The notes beneath the pieces are model-generated. The model had not been told where the DNA came from. It saw only the letters and a list, made by a program, of their open reading frames with translations, and did no database searches. A DNA stretch of 64,000 bases from Teredinibacter turnerae T7901 (GTDB taxonomy: Bacteria > Pseudomonadota > Gammaproteobacteria > Pseudomonadales > Cellvibrionaceae), in assembly GCF_000023025.1 (NCBI RefSeq), contig NC_012997.1, forward strand, positions 2,663,125-2,727,124. Direction: 5' to 3'. Every line of letters starts with the position of its first letter. The stretch's first letter is position 1. Below are positions 1 to 8,076 of this stretch, piece by piece. The position numbers and the translations under genes are program-made.

Positions 1-680
1 TTCACCTTGCCAATTGAACGCCTTAATAGCTTCGCTAGGTCAGAGCCTACGGCAATGGCATTGTTGTCATCCAATGATGAAATAGGGTCGTCTATATAAA
101 AATACTTCACCCAACTGTAGGCTTCTGACCCATCTATAACCAGTTCACAAATCGCCAGAAACACACACCAGATAAATATATTTTCCTCACCGCGCGAAAT
201 CTTTATGTTGTCTTGCACGATCGTCTCTGGCTCTTCGGAATCTGGACGAAAGCGCGGGTTCTTTACCAACTTGCTGAAAGTGACATTCCAGTTGTTATAA
301 TCAATCTTAAAATCGAAATTACTATAGCGCTTCAGGTAGTCAAAAATCTTTTCTTCAAGGGATAGCTCTTTGAAGCCTTCAAAAAACTTGGAGTCTGAAT
401 TGATCTGCAACACCCTGTTCGCATCGCCCACAAGGTCGTTATCCCAATGAAACAAATCTTCGGTAAACGCATTGAAATAAAGAGTATCTCTGTCTTGCCC
501 TCGCTTACGTTTTCCTGCTTCCTTAAACTCCATCGATAAGCGAGTCTTTCCTGTGCCGTTATAGGCATACAGCTGCACGAAATCGACGCCACCATTATCA
601 TTTTGACGCAAATCGTCTCTTATTCGCGTAGCGACATTTCGAAGAGTTTTGTAATTGTATACTTTTGGCTTATCACTCAT
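1..680 (-). CDS. prrC: PrrC-type anticodon nuclease, N-terminal ATPase part (runs off left edge)
   Basis: About 226 residues are visible and no stop codon occurs before the edge. PrrC is a latent tRNA-Lys anticodon nuclease kept silent by the type I R-M complex and released when phage disables restriction. The visible part is the ABC-like NTPase: a P-loop AYNGTGKTRLS near residue 42, a conserved block YFNAFTEDLFHWDNDL near 68-83, an ABC signature-like stretch ISRGEENIFIW near 160, and a Walker B/D-loop stretch YIDDPISSLDDNN near 200. From memory these blocks agree closely with E. coli PrrC. The nuclease C-terminus is outside the window, so activity cannot be judged. The ATG shares one base with the hsdS stop (TAATG), which implies translational coupling to the restriction operon. 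Confidence 0.85.
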   Translation of the reverse strand, partial: MSDKPKVYNYKTLRNVATRIRDDLRQNDNGGVDFVQLYAYNGTGKTRLSMEFKEAGKRKRGQDRDTLYFNAFTEDLFHWDNDLVGDANRVLQINSDSKFFEGFKELSLEEKIFDYLKRYSNFDFKIDYNNWNVTFSKLVKNPRFRPDSEEPETIVQDNIKISRGEENIFIWCVFLAICELVIDGSEAYSWVKYFYIDDPISSLDDNNAIAVGSDLAKLLRRSIGKV

Positions 681-1954
681 TAAACAACATCATCCATGAC
701 AGGGAAGAGCTTTTGCACTAGGCCATTTTTATGGGCAATGAGACTAGAAATCTTCTCGCTTTGCTCAGAAATCATTTCTTCGACAGAGAAAATACAGTCT
801 ACGATTTTGCGTTGCTCACCGATTTCAGGAAAGGAAATAGGAAACTTAGATACATCAGAACCCGTTATATTAGGGTCTTTCCGACTACTGCTAGCTATTT
901 TTCGCCATAATCCAACTTTAGCGTTTAACCACACGAGCACATATTCTGGAGCAACCTGCTTGCGATCAACATTCAATACAGAGAGTGCTTGATTAGTAGC
1001 TGCAGGGACCTTCAGCATTCCAGTGCGGCCGATTTGTTTGAAGCCCCCATACATTGCGACCAATACTGAGCCAATGGCGTTGATTTTAACCTTTGCCTTA
1101 GACGTTACGCACTCTTCGGTAACAGTAATGAATGAGTTATTTAAATCTGTTGTCTTTACCCAAGGTATGTCACCACCTTCATAAAATTCTGGATTGGATC
1201 TCGAAGGGGTAGACCCTGATCTTATAGTAGCGACGTCGCTTAACGCACATTTTTCCCACTCCCCAGCCTTTCGAAACTCAGGAAATCGCATCTTAGGTAC
1301 TTTTTTACCTTCGATGGGAAAGAGTTGTTGCATCAGGCCTTTTTTATGGGCTTTGAGGGCATCGAGTTTTTGGGTGTGCAGCGTGATCAGCTCATCAATG
1401 GAGGTAAGGCAATCGGCGATTTTTTGTTGCTCTTCAATCGTTGGAACCAGTATATCTACATCTTTAAAGAATTCTTTAACACTTACATTTAGCAATCCAT
1501 GGGCTCTGCCACCCTCTTGAGCAATACTCTCAATTTGTTGGTTTAGCATCCCTGCTTCAAAATATTGCTCATAAAACTCATTACAGAAGCCTCTGTTGGC
1601 CCGAAAGCATATGTAAAGAGTTGATACGACGCCTTTCTCATATAGTTTTAAAGGTTTTATTGCTCCCATTGGATAACCTTGGGAGTAACTTTTGTTATAA
1701 GCGAAATCGCCTTTGTGCATAAGGTAGTAGCCAGCTAAATCTTTAGCTGCCACTTTCTTATTGAAGTAATCCAACTGACTGACCAAACCCTGTTGCGCTG
1801 ATATGGTCAGCGCGTTTTGATTGTTTTCTGTGTTTTTATTGGTAACTCTTTTAAAACCATCTCCAATTGGCTTGCGTTCCCAACCACCTTCATTTTCAAA
1901 TTCAGGAAACCGAAACTCTGGAACCAAACTTTTATTTTGCTTACTCATACGCAT
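680..1954 (-). CDS. hsdS: Type I restriction-modification specificity subunit HsdS
   Basis: HsdS sets the DNA target of the type I R-M complex. The 424-residue protein has the usual two-repeat layout: a target recognition domain (about 10-150), a conserved helix (EEQQKIADCLTSIDELI, about 170-190, followed by a helix ending KKGLMQQLFP), a second recognition domain (about 230-370, with the typical GEWEKCALSDVATIRSGSTP entry), and a second conserved helix ending NGLVQKLFP. The two recognition domains differ, which suggests an asymmetric bipartite site. Its start overlaps the end of hsdR by 14 bases, and its stop overlaps the prrC start. The start could be MRM or the second ATG two codons later. 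No HsdM is seen in the window; it probably lies beyond the left edge. Confidence 0.93.
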   Translation of the reverse strand: MRMSKQNKSLVPEFRFPEFENEGGWERKPIGDGFKRVTNKNTENNQNALTISAQQGLVSQLDYFNKKVAAKDLAGYYLMHKGDFAYNKSYSQGYPMGAIKPLKLYEKGVVSTLYICFRANRGFCNEFYEQYFEAGMLNQQIESIAQEGGRAHGLLNVSVKEFFKDVDILVPTIEEQQKIADCLTSIDELITLHTQKLDALKAHKKGLMQQLFPIEGKKVPKMRFPEFRKAGEWEKCALSDVATIRSGSTPSRSNPEFYEGGDIPWVKTTDLNNSFITVTEECVTSKAKVKINAIGSVLVAMYGGFKQIGRTGMLKVPAATNQALSVLNVDRKQVAPEYVLVWLNAKVGLWRKIASSSRKDPNITGSDVSKFPISFPEIGEQRKIVDCIFSVEEMISEQSEKISSLIAHKNGLVQKLFPVMDDVV

Positions 1955-4900
1955 CCAATCCCGAAATCTCTCGCCCCTCGGCCTGTTTTTGCAGGTAAGG
2001 CACCAAATCTTCCATTAAAGCTAGCTCTGCCACGCGACGCGCTTTCCAACCGAGCTCCAAGGGTGCGAGCAGATCTGTCAGCTGCTCGCCATCAAAGATC
2101 ATGCGATCCAAAATGCCGCCTACAAAAGCTTGCAGCGCTTGAGTTTTGAGCCCGTGCTTTTCTGCTATTTGCGTTAATACCTGCGCGGCTTTCTGCGCTT
2201 TAAAGGATTGGTAGCCTTCGCGGATTTGCTTTTCATTTAGCGCTTCACCTGCCTTCAGGCTATTGATGTAGGCAATAATGTCTTCGCGTTCTTCCATCAG
2301 GTTGGCATTAGCGCTGATCAAGTCGATCAGTTGCTGGCGCGTCATTTTCTGCTTGCCAGTTCTTTGAGTGGACTTGGCAATCAGCCCCATAATGTAGTCG
2401 TAATCGATAATGCTGGAGGCAAACAACACCAAATCAAATTCCAGTTGCTCCACCGCCTCTTCGTTATCGTCACTTTTACCTTGCTTGCGCTTTAGCTCCA
2501 TAGCCGTGTCGAGGTAAATTGCTTTAAAGCCACGCAGGGTATCTGTTGGCAGCTTTTGCTCGATAGTGGCTTTGCTTGCTTCATCCAGATCGGTGTATTG
2601 CTCTAGCTGGGTTTTGAGCTTCTGCACTTCTTTGAAATGGTTGATAAACTCTGCCTTGGCCGTATCGCCCTTTAGGTTGTGCACCTCGGATGGCTCGCAG
2701 GTTAAGCCTTTGGACTCCATAAAGGTTTGTAATTCATCAACCTTTTTCTGGAAAGCTTCAACGACTTTAGGGGCCGGATCGACCAACCAGATTTCACGAG
2801 CTTTATCTTTCGCACCGCCAGAAAACAACTCAATTGCTGCGTTGACTTCGTTTTCCTGATAGCGGAAATCCAGTACGTTGCCCCAAGGCTTGGTGTCGTT
2901 CAGAACACGATTGGTGCGCGAGAAGGCCTGAATAAGGCCGTGATGTTTTAGGTTTTTATCCACATACAGGGTATTGAGGTATTTGGAATCAAAACCTGTT
3001 AACAGCATGTCCACCACGATGGTAACGTCGATTTTGTTTTTACGCGGGTAATCGGCATTGCTGTACTTTTGGTCTTTAATACGCTGCTGCACATCCTGAT
3101 AGTAAAGATCGAATTCGTTAATGGTGTGATTGGTGCCGTATTGCGCATTGTAGTCGGCAATAATCGCCATCAAGGCTGCCTTTTTCTTTTCGGGCTCAAC
3201 CTGGTTGTCGGCACTTTCTTGGGGCAGGTCTTCCTGAAGCTGCTTGATATCCGCTGCATTCTTGTTGCCGTTTACACTGCCAGTGCCGTTACCATCGTTC
3301 TCTTTAGCAATTTGGGCTGGAGGCGAGAATACACAGGCGATATTTAATGGCTCGAAACTATTACCAGCTTTCTCATCTTCCGCCTGCTTTTGTACCTGTA
3401 GCGTTTTAAATAGCTCAAAGTACTCGATGGCGTGATTGATTGATGCTGTCGCTAACACAGCATTAAAGCGGTGCTGATTCGTGGCGCTGTCGTGTTTATC
3501 GAGGATGGCTTTTACCACTGCTTCAGGTGGTGGCAGCTCTTTTTTCTTGGGCTTGGTTTGACCACCTTTGCCATCGTCCTTCCCATAATAGTCAATGTGA
3601 AAGCTCAGTACGTTTTTGTCTTCAATGGCGTGGGTGATGGTATAGGCGTGCAGCTCTTTCTCGAAAATGTCTTCCGTGGTTTTGAATGAGGCCAGGTTGC
3701 CATCGACTTGCTGATAGCTAGAGTTTTCATCAAAAATGGGCGTACCAGTAAAACCAAATAGCTGTGCTTTCGGGAAGAATTCTTTAATAGCCTTATGGTT
3801 TTCACCAAATTGTGAGCGGTGGCATTCGTCAAAGATGAATACCACGCGTTTATCGCGCAGTGGCTCCAAGCGCTCTTTGTAAGTTTGCTTGCCGTTTTTC
3901 TGCTGCGCTTTGTTGCGCTTGCTGTTTTCATCCAGCGCCAAACCGAGCTTTTGAATGGTGGTGACAATCACCTTGTCGGCATAGTCTTCCGATAGCATGC
4001 GGCGCACCAGCGCTTCGGTATTGGTGTTTTGCTCAACACAACCTTCCTGAAACTTATTGAATTCTTCGCGTGTCTGGCGGTCGAGGTCTTTACGATCGAC
4101 CACGAACAGGCACTTTTCAATCTCAGGGTTATCTTTCAGTAGCGTGGAAGCTTTGAACGACGTGAGTGTTTTACCCGAGCCAGTGGTATGCCAGATATAG
4201 CCATTACCACGGTTCTGGTGAATGGCATCTACAATGGCCTTTACGGCATAGATTTGGTAGGGGCGCATAATGAGCATTTTCTGCTCGCTTTGTACCAACA
4301 CCATATAGCGGCTGATCAGCTGACCCAAGGTGCATTTGGCTAGGAAGTCATCAGCAAAGTCGTGCAAATGAGCGATTTTCTTATTGCTCTTGTCAGCGTG
4401 CTGATAAATAGGCAGAAAGCGCTCATCGGCATTAAAGCTGAAGTGCTCTTTGCGGTTATTGGCGAAATAGCGCGTATCGTTACCATTACTGACGATAAAC
4501 AACTGCATGAAGCACAGCAGTGTATTGGTATAGCCGTTACCAGTATCGTTTTTATACTCAACGATTTGTTCCATAGCCCTGCGTGGGCTGATTTGGAGAG
4601 TCTTAAGCTCAATCTGCACCAGTGGCAGACCGTTGATCAGCAGGATGACGTCGTACCGATGGTGGCTGTTATCCGTGTTGATACGCAGCTGGTTAATCAC
4701 TTCAAAGTCGTTCTTGCACCACTCACGGATGTTAACGAGGGTATATTCCAGCGGCGTACCGTCTTCACGGGTGAATTTACCCTTTTCACGTAGTGCCTGA
4801 GAGGCTTGGAAGACATCCGCTGTGATGATCTCATCATGGAGGCGATTGAATTCAGCATCGGACAAGTTGACACGATTTAATGCTTCAAACTTTTTGCGGA

Positions 4901-5006
4901 AGTTCTGCTTAAGGCTATCTTTGTCCCGGATTTCTGGACGAACGCTGTATTTAAGTTCTTCCAGTTTCGAAATTAGTTTCTCTTCTATCTGATGCTCTTT
5001 TGTCAT
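1941..5006 (-). CDS. hsdR: Type I restriction endonuclease subunit HsdR
   Basis: This is the ATP-driven translocase and nuclease subunit of the type I R-M complex. The 1021-residue length is normal for the family. Visible parts are an N-terminal PD-(D/E)XK-type nuclease domain with the VQIELKTLQ motif near residue 133, Walker A HTTGSGKTLTS near 275, a DECH box (FIFDECHRSQFGE) near 392, the GFTGTPIF motif III near 420, a RecA2 region with VDMLLTGFDSKYLNTLYVDK and QAFSRTNR near 690-730, and an alpha-helical C-terminus that would dock HsdM/HsdS. It lies 11 bases after mrr and overlaps hsdS. No frameshift or internal stop is seen, so it looks functional. Confidence 0.96.
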   Translation of the reverse strand: MTKEHQIEEKLISKLEELKYSVRPEIRDKDSLKQNFRKKFEALNRVNLSDAEFNRLHDEIITADVFQASQALREKGKFTREDGTPLEYTLVNIREWCKNDFEVINQLRINTDNSHHRYDVILLINGLPLVQIELKTLQISPRRAMEQIVEYKNDTGNGYTNTLLCFMQLFIVSNGNDTRYFANNRKEHFSFNADERFLPIYQHADKSNKKIAHLHDFADDFLAKCTLGQLISRYMVLVQSEQKMLIMRPYQIYAVKAIVDAIHQNRGNGYIWHTTGSGKTLTSFKASTLLKDNPEIEKCLFVVDRKDLDRQTREEFNKFQEGCVEQNTNTEALVRRMLSEDYADKVIVTTIQKLGLALDENSKRNKAQQKNGKQTYKERLEPLRDKRVVFIFDECHRSQFGENHKAIKEFFPKAQLFGFTGTPIFDENSSYQQVDGNLASFKTTEDIFEKELHAYTITHAIEDKNVLSFHIDYYGKDDGKGGQTKPKKKELPPPEAVVKAILDKHDSATNQHRFNAVLATASINHAIEYFELFKTLQVQKQAEDEKAGNSFEPLNIACVFSPPAQIAKENDGNGTGSVNGNKNAADIKQLQEDLPQESADNQVEPEKKKAALMAIIADYNAQYGTNHTINEFDLYYQDVQQRIKDQKYSNADYPRKNKIDVTIVVDMLLTGFDSKYLNTLYVDKNLKHHGLIQAFSRTNRVLNDTKPWGNVLDFRYQENEVNAAIELFSGGAKDKAREIWLVDPAPKVVEAFQKKVDELQTFMESKGLTCEPSEVHNLKGDTAKAEFINHFKEVQKLKTQLEQYTDLDEASKATIEQKLPTDTLRGFKAIYLDTAMELKRKQGKSDDNEEAVEQLEFDLVLFASSIIDYDYIMGLIAKSTQRTGKQKMTRQQLIDLISANANLMEEREDIIAYINSLKAGEALNEKQIREGYQSFKAQKAAQVLTQIAEKHGLKTQALQAFVGGILDRMIFDGEQLTDLLAPLELGWKARRVAELALMEDLVPYLQKQAEGREISGLDAYE

Positions 5007-5017
5007 TTTTATTCGCT

Positions 5018-5929
5018 TTAGTCTTCGCTGAAGAAGTCTGTATCCAGCGCTTTGATTTCGTAAGTTTCTTTTACCGACACACCTAGGTTATGTTTAATCA
5101 TCAGTGTCGCGAGTTTTGCGCCGTCAATTAAAATAATTTTTTTCTGAATCATGCTCACGTATTCCAGCGCACCTTTACTGAATTTAGACGTGGTAATGAA
5201 GACACCTTTGTGAGCGCGTTGCATATCCAGCGCGCCAGAAAAAGCCTGGATAGCTTCGCGTCCGATGGTGCTATCTTCATAGCGTTTTGCTTGGAGGTAG
5301 ATGGTGTCGAGCCCTAGAGGATCTTCATTGATTAAGCCATCGATGCCGCCGTCTGCGGTGTATTGGGTTGCTTGTCCGGATTCTTTACTCCAGCCACCGT
5401 ATCCCATTGCTTGCATTAGTTCGACCACCAGCTTTTCTAGAAACTGTGGGGATTGCTGTTTAACGGCTCGAAGAACTTCGTCAATAAGCTCTTGCCGAAT
5501 TTCGCTGTAGGCTTCTTCAAGGCGCTCGGTTGGGTCAGTATCTTCAGTGTCGTTGTCATCGACGACGACAGTTTTATTCGCTTTTGGCTTGGCAGTGTGG
5601 AACTCAACGAATTCTGGAAACTGCTTTAAAAAACGAACATCTATGCGCTCGGGTTCTTGTTGAAGCGCAGCTTGGCCTCTATCCGTTATTTGTAATTGGC
5701 TTCGCCCTGGCGCCGTCAATAACCCCGCTTTATTTAGGTAAGTTCGTGCCCAGGCGATACGGTTACGAATAATCGTTTGTTTACCGGAAGGGAGCTTTTC
5801 CGCTTGCTCATCTTCGGTGAGCTGGAAGTGCATACACACCTGTTCGAAAGATTCGTTAAATCGATGTATTTGCCCATCGCTTACGGAGGCCAACAAAGGG
5901 CGCATGCAGCTTTGAAAGTCTGGAATCAT
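5018..5929 (-). CDS. mrr: Mrr-family restriction endonuclease
   Basis: This is a predicted type IV-like endonuclease. The protein has an N-terminal winged-helix Mrr_N domain (about 1-85, with the ITDRGQAAL strand-helix) and a C-terminal PD-(D/E)XK Mrr_cat domain with GGIDGLINEDPLGLDTIYLQAKRY; the catalytic Asp and the Gln-x-Lys are near residues 195-215. E. coli Mrr cuts modified DNA, but the substrate here is unknown. The start MIPDF is chosen because its ATG overlaps the upstream stop as ATGA and has AAGGAAG just before it; an 11-residue upstream extension in frame is possible but less likely. It lies inside the hsd operon, suggesting co-expressed modification-dependent and type I defence. 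Confidence 0.9.
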   Translation of the reverse strand: MIPDFQSCMRPLLASVSDGQIHRFNESFEQVCMHFQLTEDEQAEKLPSGKQTIIRNRIAWARTYLNKAGLLTAPGRSQLQITDRGQAALQQEPERIDVRFLKQFPEFVEFHTAKPKANKTVVVDDNDTEDTDPTERLEEAYSEIRQELIDEVLRAVKQQSPQFLEKLVVELMQAMGYGGWSKESGQATQYTADGGIDGLINEDPLGLDTIYLQAKRYEDSTIGREAIQAFSGALDMQRAHKGVFITTSKFSKGALEYVSMIQKKIILIDGAKLATLMIKHNLGVSVKETYEIKALDTDFFSED

Positions 5930-6108
5930 TTTGCTTCCTTCCGTTTTGCTTGTTCTATCCATTTTTCTACATCAGCACGCTTAAACCGCCAACTCCCCCC
6001 AACCTTGAAGCCAGGCAATTTGCCCTCTGACGCCAGGCGGTAGGCAGTTTTCTTGGCCAGCTTGAGGTAGGCGGCCACCTCGTCGATGGTTAATATTTCA
6101 TCAATCAT
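5926..6108 (-). CDS. Excisionase-like helix-turn-helix DNA-binding protein
   Basis: A 60-residue protein of the HTH_17/excisionase family, with a MerR-like fold: TIDEVAAYLKLAKKTAYRLA near residues 5-24, then a wing GFKVGGSWRFKRADVEKWI. These proteins act as excisionases or small regulators and are common at the head of island-borne defence operons. The start MIDEIL is chosen because the predicted promoter (-10 at 6135-6140) would place the transcription start only about 20 bases upstream, inside a ten-codon N-terminal extension. It is the first gene of the mrr-hsdR-hsdS-prrC operon and overlaps mrr by ATGA. It may autoregulate the operon (inference). Confidence 0.82.
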   Translation of the reverse strand: MIDEILTIDEVAAYLKLAKKTAYRLASEGKLPGFKVGGSWRFKRADVEKWIEQAKRKEAK

Positions 6109-6134
6109 GGTTTGGGTACTCTGTGAATAGTGAG

Positions 6135-6163
6135 ACAATAGGGAAATATTGGGCAGGCCTCAA
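6135..6163 (-). promoter_or_regulatory. Predicted sigma-70 promoter of the restriction operon
   Basis: On the minus strand, TTGAGG (6158-6163) is followed after 17 bases by TATTGT (6135-6140). It lies about 30 bases upstream of the HTH gene start and no other gene intervenes. It was found by eye and not tested. Confidence 0.4.
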
Positions 6164-6349
6164 GGATTTATGTGGTACTTTTGGCGGGGTTTGGGCGGCT
6201 CAGAGTTGATTGGGTGAAGTTTGGGCACGAAATGCGATTTTTTTGCGCCAAAGCGATCAATAATTAGTCTACTCCATTTGCGTTGTTTACGTAGGTGGCG
6301 GCAGCTTAAAACCTTAAAATACACTGGTATTTATGGCGTACTGAAACAA

Positions 6350-6493
6350 ATGATTAAAATTCACTCAACCAAAAAGCTGCTCGCAAAGTTGCCCCTTGAT
6401 GAGAGCGGCATACTGACCAATAAACTGGTAAATGCCGATGCTCGTGCAACTGGTGATTCGCCTTTGGGTAGCTGGCATGCAAACTTGCTTACC
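6350..6493 (+). pseudogene. DUF6933 family protein, N-terminal fragment
   Basis: From the ATG, 48 codons read MIKIHSTKKLLAKLP, then an unrelated stretch, then SPLGSWHANLLT. The start and the LGSWHANLL block are typical of DUF6933 proteins, which are usually much longer. After LLT the family similarity stops abruptly and the frame runs on into unrelated residues until 6559. The gene therefore appears truncated, with its 3' part lost at a junction near 6493. The function of the family is unknown. Confidence 0.5.
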
Positions 6494-6605
6494 AGATTTC
6501 GGCATACGCCCCATCCTGGGGGTAACAGATCTGTACAGGGCACCATGCGCCGGGTTTGATCCCTTCAAACTCCGGCATACACTCCTTCCCTTGAGATAAC
6601 CACAT
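6489..6605 (-). CDS. Small hypothetical ORF (38 aa) or gene fragment
   Basis: An open frame of 38 codons on the minus strand, ending GAYAEIW. An internal ATG at 6578 is preceded by AAGGAG, but at very short spacing. The composition (PEFEGIKPGAWCPVQICYP) looks protein-like and not random, so it may be the end of a lost gene. It abuts the DUF6933 truncation point, which supports a recombination scar. I do not recognise it. Confidence 0.22.
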   Translation of the reverse strand: MWLSQGKECMPEFEGIKPGAWCPVQICYPQDGAYAEIW

Positions 6606-6870
6606 GGCAGGGGATATTGAACATATGCTCTGGTACGACAATGCCTCCCTCAAGGATATTAGTGCTTACCGAACCGGGGCCTGGCTGGCAGACCGAACTT
6701 GCACGGTGAAGGGTGTGAAAGATTGCATCTGGCCGCCTAAGGCGATGTTTGCTTTGTTGGACGAGCTTGCTAAGAATTCCAAGGTTGATAGTAATGATGC
6801 CGATACTGATGTTAAGGCACCTTGTAATGGTGCCGGGAATGTCGTTTCGATTGAAAAATTTCGCAAATAA
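6604..6870 (+). CDS. Hypothetical protein, 88 aa
   Basis: An 88-residue frame starting MAGDIEHMLWYDNASL, with a tryptophan/cysteine-containing middle (DCIWPPKAMFALLDELAK) and an acidic, low-complexity tail ending VVSIEKFRK. No family is recognised and no membrane segment is seen. No convincing ribosome site precedes the ATG. It lies between gene fragments in the island, so it may be a remnant or a real accessory gene. Confidence 0.35.
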   Translation: MAGDIEHMLWYDNASLKDISAYRTGAWLADRTCTVKGVKDCIWPPKAMFALLDELAKNSKVDSNDADTDVKAPCNGAGNVVSIEKFRK

Positions 6871-7179
6871 ATTTTTGTTTTAATCCGCGTTTTAAAAGAG
6901 AGGCGTTTTTGGTTGCTGGGTTTTTGTTCTTTTGAAACAAGGTGTTAGTGGCAAAATTCTGCGCTTTGTTTGTATCAAAACGTGTAAAAATAGAATAAGG
7001 CCAATAGTAAGGGGATTTTTTGAGTTCTTAGTATTGGCCTTATGTGAGGTCTAGCTACTTGCATTTGTGGATTTGGTGGTAGGCGAGCATTATGATCTCG
7101 GAGACTGTATCTCCAAATTTCGTTCTGGAGTGTGTTAACCAAACAAGAATATATGCAACCCAATCTGACGGAGGTCATC
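6871..7179. other. Gene-free island stretch
   Basis: About 310 AT-rich bases. No supportable coding frame, tRNA or strong terminator was seen. The only open frames are short and lack ribosome sites. Confidence 0.4.
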
Positions 7180-7308
7180 ATGCTATTTCTAAAAAGTACT
7201 ACTGGAACAATTGCCTTTACTGACGAAGTAAAATCCGAGTTGTCTGAATACTTTTCACCAGCGGGAGTTCGCCTTGATTCAATCAAAACGCACGACGACT
7301 ATTTATAG
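7180..7308 (+). CDS. Small ORF, 42 aa, with strong ribosome binding site
   Basis: The frame reads MLFLKSTTGTIAFTDEV and ends THDDYL. GGAGG lies 5 bases before the ATG, which is a near-ideal ribosome site and the main reason to call it. It overlaps the next small ORF by 35 bases in another frame. The family is unknown. The short overlapping pair inside a toxin-antitoxin-rich island could be a small two-gene module (inference only). Confidence 0.42.
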   Translation: MLFLKSTTGTIAFTDEVKSELSEYFSPAGVRLDSIKTHDDYL

Positions 7309-7450
7309 ACAAGAAAAAGGCGTCGCCTTATTTTTGGAGTTGCTTTCGCGGGAGACCGAACAATGGCCTGAAGATAATGAGCGGTACTCTCTTTTAAAGC
7401 AGGCCTTGTTTGAACATAGCATCAGGATTAAGCAGCAAAATATTCTTTAA
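7274..7450 (+). CDS. Small ORF, 58 aa, overlapping the previous one
   Basis: The frame opens at a TTG (7274) with GGGAG about 6 bases upstream and runs 58 codons to a TAA at 7448. The product is basic at the N-terminus (IQSKRTTTIYRQEKG), then predicted helical with leucines (VALFLELLSRETEQW, RYSLLKQALFEHSIRIKQQ). No family is recognised. It could be a separate gene coupled to the 42-aa ORF, or the two could be one gene split by a frameshift in the overlap. Confidence 0.35.
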   Translation: MIQSKRTTTIYRQEKGVALFLELLSRETEQWPEDNERYSLLKQALFEHSIRIKQQNIL

Positions 7451-7616
7451 TTTTCTCAAGTTGATGCCGGTAGCCAGCTAAACGTTTTTCTTTGGATTGT
7501 GTGAGGTTTTCGCGGCTCCTGTTTTTGGCCACATAGCCCTGAAGCATGCAAAGCGGTTTATTTTTTCTTTATTTTGGGTGCCCTGAGTACCGAAATGTAG
7601 ATTATTTTAAACCGCC

Positions 7617-7650
7617 GCTAACATTTAAACTAAGTTTAAGGCTAGTTAGC
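7617..7650. repeat. Inverted repeat at the end of the DUF6088 gene
   Basis: Outer arms GCTAAC (7617-7622) and GTTAGC (7645-7650) enclose inner arms TTAAACT (7625-7631) and AGTTTAA (7633-7639) with a one-base loop. It overlaps the stop codon of the minus-strand DUF6088 gene. There is no adjacent T-run, so it may be an mRNA-stabilising or recombination hairpin and not a classic terminator. Confidence 0.4.
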
Positions 7651-8076
7651 AGGCTTATCATTCGTTCCAACATATCGATATCTTATAGACTTACCGTCAA
7701 AAGCCATCTTGCGCGAAACCCGCGCCTTAACTGCAATTACTCGACCAGTAGGAACTTGAGTTGATTCACCGGCATTGTAAGCTTCTGTTTCTATGGTGGG
7801 GACCACTGTCACTTTTAGCTTTTCGGTGAGGGCTTCTTTAGCCAATTCTGGTATGGGCTTTACTGGAATGATCTTGCCTGTGAGCTTGGACCGCTTCTCT
7901 TTTGCGTACAAACCTCGCCCGAACTTAATTAGCTCGCCCGCTAGAACCAATTGGCGCAAAGCGCGGCCAACCTGATCTCTGCCCGAAAGATCCAGAAAAT
8001 CTTTCGGCGTAAATACCGAGCACTTCGACCGGTTGTTCCAGTATTTAACCTTACCTTTCAGTGACTTAGCTGCCAT
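7642..8076 (-). CDS. DUF6088-like winged-helix protein (AbiEi-type antitoxin), apparently orphan
   Basis: A 144-residue protein with an N-terminal winged-helix signature: PKDFLDLSGRDQVGRALRQL, then LVLAGELIKFGRGLYAKEK, the pattern of DUF6088 and AbiEi-like antitoxins. These usually repress and neutralise a nucleotidyltransferase toxin (AbiEii) encoded next to them in type IV toxin-antitoxin loci. The C-terminal half (GRVIAVKARVSRKMAFDGKSI) fits the same family. No nucleotidyltransferase gene follows: downstream to 7450 there is only a hairpin and non-coding sequence. It is therefore an orphan or has lost its partner. Confidence 0.62.
   Translation of the reverse strand: MAAKSLKGKVKYWNNRSKCSVFTPKDFLDLSGRDQVGRALRQLVLAGELIKFGRGLYAKEKRSKLTGKIIPVKPIPELAKEALTEKLKVTVVPTIETEAYNAGESTQVPTGRVIAVKARVSRKMAFDGKSIRYRYVGTNDKPAN

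Noticed and set aside
6975-7286. 103-aa minus-strand ORF
   Set aside because: No ribosome site, low-complexity composition, and it overlaps a better supported plus-strand small ORF.
7617-7650. attC site of an integron
   Set aside because: The outer arms GCTAAC/GTTAGC look similar, but the structure is only 34 bases and the R'/R'' consensus is not met.
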